DNA of 64,000 bases from Liopterus haemorrhoidalis. Taxonomy: Eukaryota; Arthropoda; Insecta; Coleoptera; Dytiscidae. The position numbers and the translations under genes are program-made. This document shows positions 52,020 through 61,009 of the stretch, in pieces. Each line of letters starts with the position of its first letter. The stretch's first letter is position 1. The notes below the pieces were generated by a model. That model did no database searches and had not been told where the DNA came from. It saw nothing but the letters and a program-made list of their open reading frames with translations. Location: NCBI GenBank assembly GCA_963971575.1, contig OZ020622.1:35432301-35496300 (forward strand). The letters run 5' to 3'.

Positions 52020-52153
52020 ATAAACTTTTACTGTTGTTTTGAGTTTAACGTGTTTTATTTTTAAAAAAATCCGCATTTCATACTTGTAGACCTGGTATTT
52101 GTTAGCATTATTGATAGTTATACTAATATTAAAAATATCAATCAACAGTCAAT

Positions 52154-52912
52154 ATGCGGACATACAAAAGAAAATCTGAAAGAGGTAAAACCCCTGAAGA
52201 TGTTATGAAAAGAGCAATAACGGTTATCTCTGAAAAAAGAAGCGTACGAAGTACTGCAAAAGATTTTGGTATTCCACACAAAACACTGGACCGATATGTT
52301 AAAAAATCGCAAACTAAACCAAATCAGGAACTTTCAGAATCTGTACCTCATGTGGGATATTTCATGGCCGACAGGTAATTTTTTGTAATTTTGTTTTATG
52401 TTAAGAAAAACGTTTTGTTTGTATAATCTGCATTACAGATATTTTCTGAGGAATAAGAAGTTTTACTTAGTGAATACATCAAAAAAGCATCTGATATTTA
52501 TTACGGTCTTACACCTAGAGAGACTAGAAAATTTGCTTACCAATATGCCAATAATATACCAGTTCCTAGGAACTGGACAGAGAAGAAAATGGCTGGTCCA
52601 GATTGGATATTGCAGTTTTTAAGAAGAAATAATTTTTTATCTATTAGAACGCCTCAGGAAAAAAAGAAAAAGATTGTAAAAGTAAGAAGCTCAAATCAGT
52701 TAAAAGAAATTTGACTAAAAAAAGGAAAGCTGATTCTAATAATAGTTCAGAAGATTCAGAGGAAGACACTTTTTGCTTAGTTTGTCTTGATTCGTACAGT
52801 ACCTCAAATGAAATGTGGGTGCAGTGTACAAAATGCACATTATGGGTCCATGAAGAATGTACTGATGGTAATACACTGTTTTACGTTTGCGAAAATTGCA
52901 CAGATGATTAAT
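52154..52912 (+). pseudogene. Pogo-PHD element with its catalytic core deleted
   Basis: N-terminal psq-type HTH: MRTYKRKSERGKTPEDVMKR, SVRSTAKDFGIPHKTLDRYV, to a donor at GACAG|GTAATT. After an intron-like gap (about 52377-52440) comes a CENP-B-type block: SEYIKKASDIYYGLTPRETR and RNWTEKKMAGPDWILQFLRR with frames open. The gene then passes directly to the C-terminal finger SEEDTFCLVCLDSYSTSNEM, WVQCTKCTLWVHEEC and VCENCTDD. The whole DDE domain is absent. The remaining pieces are in near-continuous frames. Confidence 0.82.
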
Positions 52913-53037
52913 AATATGTTATTTTTATTTTTTCAATATGTGTATAAGGATCAAATATATGTGTAATGTATAATATCCAGCATTTTTTCTGTGATTAATA
53001 AATTGTTTGGTAAATAATTTTTATGTGTTACCCCTCG

Positions 53038-53270
53038 GTGTGTGCCAACTAACCGCAGGAGAGGGGTTAGTTGACCCACTGAAAGTATTTTTTTTAAAGC
53101 ACTATCACGCTTTAGTAAAAAATGTTTATGTGTTTTGTCAATGTGCAAGTCTAGTTACGAGACGGATATTGTCACATATGTTGATAAATTTAACCTAGAA
53201 CATGTAATAAGCGTTGTAGGATTTTTTTTCTGGAAAGTGTGCCAACTAGCCCCGGTCTCCCCTACTATCT
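53038..53270. repeat. Related inverted and direct CAACTA(A/G)CC boxes
   Basis: CAACTAACC and GGTTAGTTG form a 9-bp hairpin at about 53044-53072 with a 10-nt loop. GTGCCAACTAGCCCC at about 53239 repeats the left arm. It could be terminal sequence of the neighbouring pogo-type element. Confidence 0.45.
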
Positions 53271-53454
53271 GCCTTGTTTATTTCAATATCTTATTAACCA
53301 TTTTTATATTTAAAAAAATCACTTGCTAACCCAGTTACTACGCCCATGCCCTAGTTGTAACTTACTTTAAATTTCCCGCTATACTGTATTTGTCCAGTGT
53401 AAATTGTACTCGGTTCGCAGCGCTATCTACTTTTTTCTAATTTGAAATAGACAG

Positions 53455-53590
53455 TAGGTTCGAGGATTATGTAATTTTTACTGACGGATCAAAATCCGGA
53501 AGCAAGGTTGGGTGTGCGTTTGTTGTCTTGAATCCACGCCAACAATTTCAGTACCATTTGCATTCCATAATGAGTGCGTTTTGTAAAATA
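53455..53590 (+). pseudogene. LINE RNase H fragment
   Basis: A 135-bp fragment on the plus strand encoding RFEDYVIFTDGSKSGSKVGC then AFVVLNPRQQFQYHLHSIMS, the RNase H start of the I-clade LINE described at 24-30 kb, somewhat diverged. Both ends are abrupt. Confidence 0.85.
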
Positions 53591-55244
53591 ATATATTTTA
53601 CAAAACTATAGTATAAAACCACCTCCACCACTTTAATTACTCAAGATTTCCTTTACAATTTGAATCATCTATAGCGGGAGTTTTATCTGAATTAATTTCA
53701 AATGTTATAAAAACAGCGTTGCCATTAAATACTTGTAATTCTCAAAAAATATATACAGATCGTTCATTAATGATTGATAAACGTTCACATTTAGCGCGTT
53801 GGCTTCTTAGCAATTTTCATCCCAGTCCGCCCCTGTATATTTGCCTACAATCTTTATTTAATTATCTGTTTAAAAATAATACATAGTAAACCACCAACAA
53901 AACCAATAACTTTCAAACGATAAACTTACTTTCTTGAAAATAGGTTGGGAGTACAGAAGCCATTATGTTAAAATTTACGCTTAAAAGTAAACATTCTGTG
54001 GTAGATTTACCACAAAGCCTACTAGGTTATAGCCTACGACACCAAATTTTAAGGGGCGGAAAATTTTAAGAGGCGGTAAATTTTATGAGCTAATTTCAAA
54101 TAAACCCTTTTTTAAAAATATACAAAATTTAAAAAGTTAATAAAAGGAATCTGTACATGAATTGTGCATTTGGTTACGCAAAAATTCATTTTTTTTCAAT
54201 TTTTCAATTTAAATTTTTCTTTTTTTTGAATAGCTGATTTAACAATTTTTGTTTGCAGATTTTTTAAAAATTTCGAAGAAAAAATATAAAGACGTCAATC
54301 TCTTAAAAAAATTCTGCAGAGAAGAAGGTCAGGAGTATTTTCAGTAATTGTCTCATAATCAGAATAATTAATTAATGCTTTACTAAATTAAAAATTATTA
54401 TTTTTTTAGTTTTATTAAAATAGCATATCTGTAATTTTAAATAAAATAAAACAGCAAAAATTGTCAAAGAAAATGCAGTAATTTATTTCAAAAGGCAACA
54501 TTATAGTCTAATAAACATACTGGATACTGGATACATTCCTCTTTCTTGTCTGGTAACTTTGGTACTCACGGGACAATTTTTTAATTTTTTAAAAAAGTGA
54601 TAACGGTATACATTTCATTCTTTTGCAATATTTTAAAAAACTATGTTCTCATTGTTAACTTAAAAAGGTGTTAAAACAACTGACAGAAATTACGTTGATT
54701 AATGTTCAAATCTTAAAATTCGTTTTCTGAAGAACTTTACTTAATTGACATTTCCCCTTCTTCCCCTGTACCCTTCATATGTTAATATTTATTATAATAG
54801 AAGATTTTTCTTTGTTTGAAATATTAATATACTTACGTTTTTAAGTCGTACAATAATTATTTACTTTACTGACGATTTGGCGATAAGTTTCTGACAATTT
54901 CTCTTATAATATTATCGATGTTATTCGCTTGGCTTCATGCGGAACTAAATGAAATTATTTTTCTTTTATGTTGTCACGAACTCACTTTTTACCGATTTAA
55001 GTGGGCCTTTGCTAAACAAAATGATCAAAAACGTCGTTCAATCGTTACAAGGATCTAGATTTCAAAATCTAGTTCCGCACGAAGCTAAGAAATAAATAAC
55101 ATCAGAAAATATCTATTATTTAGTTTCATTTATTATGATTTTGTATACCTACCAAAGGTTGTTTGCCAAAGTAAATGATTATAGTATTAAATTTCTTTAT
55201 GGTATCTAATGCAAAAAGATATATACCATTCTGATATAAAAATT
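53591..55244. other. AT-rich DNA without recognised genes
   Basis: Includes an imperfect inverted repeat around 54932-55090 with arms GCTTC(A/G)TGCGGAACTA and an inner palindrome CTAGATTT/AAATCTAG, probably a small fold-back element, and a doubled AATTTTAAG(G/A)GGCGG box at 54045-54085. Confidence 0.45.
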
Positions 55245-55600
55245 TTAGTTGGTTAAAATTTTTGGGGCACAGCATCGACGGCTATTTGCATTTAACACAG
55301 CCCATCTAAATGACTAGAGTATATATTAAAAATAATAAATTAAACAATAAATACATAAAATCTTTTATACATACTCAATAAAAAAAACCTTGCACAGACA
55401 AGCACAAATAAATAGAATAAAAGTCTGTTCGAAAAATTTAACAGTCGCAGGCTGGTTGTAACGAGTTGTAAAGGGACCATTTACCATCGAATATCACAGA
55501 AAATAATAAAATACATTAAAATAAGATGCAAGACTTAACACATAAACCAGTAAGTTCGATTCTCTCAGGAAAAATATCAGCCTGTCCATGGGTACCCCTC
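55245..55600 (-). mobile_element. Old 5'-truncated LINE copy
   Basis: Matches the 3' UTR and last codons of the I-clade LINE (for example GGCACAGCATCGACGGC, then the region with TAAGTTCGATTCTCTCAGG) at clearly lower identity than the other copies, with many small indels. Cut off at about 55600. Confidence 0.85.
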
Positions 55601-57165
55601 CTGTTTTTAGAAAATAAGAAAGATTTTTTTAGAAAACAGACTTTTAACATTATTCTGTACATAAAATTATATAGGCAGCCAAAAATCTCGTAGCCTAGAG
55701 GCGAGAAAATCATAAATCCGCCACTGTATCACGTAAATTTAAACAAAGAAAATATTTAGTAGATATAATTTTCTATATACTTAAAGAATGAATTAATGAC
55801 TAATTATTAAACAAATTCTTTAGATTGTCACTTATATGTACCACGAAAAATAATTAGGCGCTAATTAAGCAAAAGTTAGAAAGATAACCTAAAACTAGTT
55901 GTTCTAATATTGAAAATCTAGTGATTTATAAATATTTATCAAACACTATTAATTCTTGATAATATAAATTATGATTGTTTAATAACATACTTTATTTGCA
56001 CAATAAAACACTTCACTTAAACTTAAATTTGTTAAAATGCTTTTACTACTGCAAATACGCTGTAAACTAGCAGTTGTGAAACGGTTGGTAGCAGCTTGCT
56101 GGATTGAGGCGGGAGTTGGTGTTTGGTCAGTAGCGCAAACAGAATTATTTTCATAAATAGAGGGGGTTTTCTTTAATAATTTAAAATATGTATTAGCACA
56201 TATTAACTTAATTTAATAATGCAAATTATCCTACTTTAATTATTTGTGTATGCTATTTATTTTATTGTGTTATTTTAAATTATTCATATATTGCATTTTG
56301 TTTATTTATTTTTACTATTTATCTTCTATATTAAAATTGGAGGCTATACTTGTTTTTTATTTTTTCGTCAGGTGATTATAAAACAAAATCCGCAAAAAAC
56401 ATCGATATCTGGTGCCTGTCAGTCTGTTAGAGATTCACGCAAAAACGGCTGATCATATATTAATAAAATTTGGTACTTTGATAGATTAGAACCAGGATTC
56501 GAACATAGGCTATATGGAATTTAAAAATTCTCGTTTTAAGGTGTTTCGAAGTTAAAACTGTTTAGTTAATTTAGAATATCTCCCTTATTATTGACTAACA
56601 GCAAAATAAATAAAAATTGTTTATAATAAGAAAACACATCATTTTTAGGCTTTTGTAGGTATGACCACCAAAATATCTTTATAACGTCACTCATGTGTTT
56701 GTCTGTCTGTCTGTCTATCTGTACGGTAGAAATTGTAGCCAAACGGCTTAAAATAGAAAATTGAAATTTGGCATGCTTATACAACTCTTTGGCTCACATA
56801 TAAGAAAAATACTGAGAGTATTAAAAAAACATATCCCGAGATAAATATAAACAATTATAAATAAATAGGTATTTTCTTGGGTTTCGGTCGATAATTAAAA
56901 GCAAATTTAGTCAAATATTTAAAAATATTTGTTTATTTGCTAACTAGTTTCGGTTCTATCTGAACCATTCCCAAAGCCTAAAAATAAGTACATGTTTGAT
57001 AAAATGAATTACATAAAATAAATATAAAATTAATAATAAATATAAATATAAAATTAAACATTATTACACTTACTTGCAAAAAATATTTATAAAAATCAGA
57101 GTTATTAAATTTTTGAAACATATTAATTTTTTTTATTAATTTAACGGATAAAATTTTTCCTTATC
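55601..57165. other. AT-rich DNA with decayed interspersed repeats
   Basis: Holds a GTCTGTCTGTCTGTC run near 56700 followed by a GCCAAACGGCT/AATTGAAATTTGGCATG box, a pattern that recurs near 58930. A Penelope-like stem is noted at about 56938-56985. No coding sequence is seen. Confidence 0.45.
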
Positions 57166-57169
57166 TTCT

Positions 57170-57690
57170 ACAGGTCCGTCCGTTTGTCCGTCCGTCCATC
57201 CGTCTGTCTGTCTCTCTGTCTGTCTGTGTACACGTGCAGAGCAAATTCGGCTAAAAGGATTTTTATGAAACTGCATATTTAAGCTTTTGACATCAATGGC
57301 ACGAGTTGATCAACTTTTGGTAAAAATCGGTTGACTAAAAATAGGAGTTTACTCGTGTCGATTTTAAGATTTTTGCGAATATTTAACAACAGAAAAATAT
57401 TTCGAAAAAATTTATGGAACAAAAGTTGCTATAAATGCAATAACTAATAACTTTTATTTGAGACGTTTTTTGATAAAACGAAAAATTTCGAAAAAATTTT
57501 GTAAAATTATTTAAAATTTTTCTGTCTCAATTTTTTCATACTTGTATGTAATGTTTCCATGGTCATGATAAATAATATCTGCGTTAGAAAATATTAGGCC
57601 ATGTTATTTCTACTCTGCTGCTAGAATGTATTTTATACAAGTACTTTATGATGGCGGTCGGTCCTGTGGTGGCCACAGCTAATTTTTTTT
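57170..57690 (+). repeat. Interspersed repeat, arm 1 of an inverted pair
   Basis: From a GTCC/GTCTGTCTGTCT microsatellite through GCAGAGCAAATTCGGCT, ACTCGTGTCGATTTTAAG and CATGGTCATGATAAATA to GGTCGGTCCTGTGGTGGCCA. The same string, inverted, fills 59255-59760 at about 90% identity. No coding sequence. Confidence 0.88.
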
Positions 57691-59254
57691 AATGAATCGA
57701 CAAAAATACTTTCTTTTCCATCAAAATAATGAAGTTGTTATTAAAATATATCAGAAAAATTTTGGCTTTGTTATTACTTAGACCAACTTTTTTTGTATTT
57801 GTTCCAATATTTTTCCGGTACTGCTATTTTTACGCACATGACTGTATATTGGGGAGCTATGGGGAGACCTACCTATAAACGAAGTATCTCACTTTTTATT
57901 TAGCTAACATTAAAAATATATACAGAAGAGTGATTTAGAATAATGAAAAGATTATTTTCTGTTCTTTTTGAAACTGAAATATTTCACTATCATATACCTT
58001 ACAGCAAAAATGTATATTACAAAATCTGTACGACGGGTACTCCAGCTAGTCTAACTATAATATTTAAGGAATAAACACTTTGAAAACCAGCCCCGTAATT
58101 TTACTAGCTTTACCTAAAATCTGTTAGTTTTACAGGGGTTTATCCTCTCCCAGGTAAAGTCGTTAGTGTCATTTGAATAAGTCCTTTCATTTTATTCTTG
58201 CCGAACAATACATTTTTATGGAACTTGTAGACATTGAAAACAAGTATTTAAAAGGGTCTGACTTTCTAAGTTAAATTCTTAGAATATAGTTATTAAACCT
58301 AGGTATAATTTGTTTCACCATATTTTGAAGTGACTAAATACTTATAGTCATAAAGACATTTGAGTAATGTTAGGACGTATTTAAGCTCTGTACTAAATTT
58401 AGTGTATCTTCATAGACCTTAGTTTTTAAATGTAAAAGTTGGCATCTTTTAAATTCATTTTAATCTATATTCCAAAAAAAAAAAATAAAAAAAAAATAAT
58501 AATAATAATAATAATAAATTACATATGGTTAAAATAATAATATGAAATTAATTAAACCTAATTCATTAAAAAAATTTCTCTGCATAGGTTCAACCAATTA
58601 GTAAAGTTTTATACTTTGATTTGTAGAGACATTTCAAGAACGTTGAAAGACTGTTAATGAAGACCACTGGCGGATTCAGGGGGGGGGCACTGGGGGCGCG
58701 TGCCCCTCATTTAGGTCCAATGAAATGAATGTTTAACAAATTTAAAATAATCGTGCAGCAAAATCACTTACGTATTTTACAAAATAGAAGCTATATTTTA
58801 TTATGATTAGTACCTATTGAAATTAATAGACAATACATACTTCAAGGTTTTCTACTATATTTAGATTTTCGTAGGTATAATCAAGTAATCCTTATTCCGT
58901 CTCATGAATCTGTTCTGTTCATTAGAAATTATGGCCAAGCGGCTGAATTTAAAGAATTGAACACATACGAGAAATATTGAGAATTCAAAAATATATTCCT
59001 CGAAAAATAAAAACAAATATTGAGGGATAATTTGAAGGATCTGAAATGTTAAATAATAAACTTATCATCTCTCTTTGTTTATTTAATTTATTTATTTATT
59101 GATTTATTTAATTTAACTTAGAACACAAATAGGACGAACCCAAAATAGTGCTCTTAGATATTACAAATATTACAATAAATGTTATATAGGTACCTATAGA
59201 ATTTTACAGTTGGTATTAAAATATTTATAAATGTGAATTGATTAAGAAAAAATC
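57691..59254. other. Spacer between the inverted repeat arms
   Basis: AT-rich, with an AAT microsatellite (58492-58516) and a poly-G block in GGGGGGGGGCACTGGGGGCG (58679-58698), which resembles the end of a retroposed sequence. No genes are seen. Confidence 0.4.
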
Positions 59255-59760
59255 AGCTGTGGCCACCACAGGACCGACCGCCATCATAAAGTACTTAGAT
59301 AAAATACATTCTAGCAGCAGAGTAGAAATAACTTGGCCTAATATTTTCTAACAGAGATATTATTTATCATGACCATGGAAACGTTACATATAAGTATGAA
59401 AAAATTGAGACTTGGAAAGAATTTCGAAAAATTTTACAAAAATTATTCGAAATTTTTCGTTTTATCAAAAAACGTCTCAAATAAAAGTTATTAATTATTG
59501 CTTTTATAGCAACTTTTGTTCAATAAATTTTTTCGAAATATTTTTCTGTTGTGAAATATTCATTAAAATCTTAAAATCGACACGAGTAAACTCCCATTTT
59601 TAGTCCACCGATTTTTACCAAAAGATGATCAACTTGTGCCATTGATGGCAAAAGCTTAAATATGAAGTTTCATAAAAATCCTTTCAGCCGAATTTGCTCT
59701 GCACGTGTACACAGACGGACAGACAGACAGACGGACAGACAGACAGACAGACATCATGCT
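59255..59760 (-). repeat. Interspersed repeat, arm 2 of the inverted pair
   Basis: Inverted copy of 57170-57690 ending in a GACAGACAGACGGACAG microsatellite. Sequence of the same type continues to about 59875 (GGCGGTCGGTAAA). Confidence 0.88.
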
Positions 59761-59892
59761 AAAAATAGTCAAAACGTTATGTAGGGACCGCAATTCGTGG
59801 AGATCCATCGAAATCTCGAAATGTCAAAATCGGTATGATCACAATACCTCCCTTATATATGTTGGCGGTCGGTAAAAAGATGTTAAATTACT

Positions 59893-60040
<148 letters not shown>

Positions 60041-60079
60041 TTAAGTCGTTAACAGGACGAGCCCAGAAATTATAATATA

Positions 60080-61001
60080 CCGGGTGAATTATTTAAGGAG
60101 CAACATACATGTTTCACATATAATGTTAATGAAGTGAGTTATTTCATTTGCAACATAGCAAACTATGAAAGCATGCTCATAACCATGGCAACAGATAAAC
60201 ACTGTTGATTAGATATAAAAGTTATTTGACATGATAATGTTCCTAGACGGCTAAAAAATAGTAGTAGTAAATTAGAAACAATAAATTAATTTTTATTAGT
60301 TTGTTTATATTTACATACAAACAAAAATAATAATGTCCTTATACGTGACTGTTCGTTGCTACAAGTATCGCTATTCAATACTATATGCTTTCTCTGTCTA
60401 TATCATTATAATTATTTGCATACCCATAGTAACGTATAGTGACGCAAGTTGACAACTAACCTTCCAAATTATTTGAATAAAAAACAAAACATTAGAAAGA
60501 AATGGCAATATTCGTAGATATCTTTACTAATTAGAGCGCGAAAATAAATTTACAACAGTACTCAAACAAACAAAATTATTAATTTTAAGGTTATAATTAT
60601 AAATAAGGAAAAATGTATACTCATACGTAAATTTTGGATTATAATTTGTTGTTTATTCCAGCAGATTTAAAATTAAAGTTTGTGTATTTAATAATTGACC
60701 GCAAGCTGTATTTTAATTAATATTTATTACCAGACACTGACAGTTAACACAAATAACAAAAAACATTTTTAAAATCGCTGACAAATGGTAACTAGATTAT
60801 TATATGAATGCAGTTCTTGATACATACATGTAACAGTCACCTATCAGCAATCCGACTATAGTAGCTAAGTCCTAAAAATATTTAAAAAAATAATATTTTG
60901 TCTTTTCTATGGATACGATAAGCATTTGTTTTATGGCTATGTTGCTTTTGAAATAACTTACTTCATTAACATTATAAGTGAAACATGTATAATTCACCCG
61001 G
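60080..61001. mobile_element. 922-bp MITE with long inverted termini
   Basis: Ends CCGGGTGAATTA at 60080 and inverted at 61001. The termini stay similar for about 75 bp (CATGTTTCAC, TATAATGTTAATGAAGT, GCAACATAGC), with a 12-bp gap on one side. TA lies outside both ends (60078-60079 and 61002-61003), as in Tc1/mariner. No frame of note, hence non-autonomous. Confidence 0.85.
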
Positions 61002-61009
61002 TATATATA

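Larger units (their letters stand above)
50346..52095 (+). mobile_element. DD34D mariner with a nested P-type fragment
   Basis: 20-bp inverted termini CCAGGTCTACAAGTATGAAA at 50346-50365 and, inverted, 52076-52095, with TA outside both. A 46-bp piece of the gene (from CCACATGCATTGAATGAGAG) occurs twice, at 50382 and 51342. A P-element fragment and 400 bp of unknown sequence lie between. Either two copies were joined or a repair event duplicated the piece. Confidence 0.8.
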
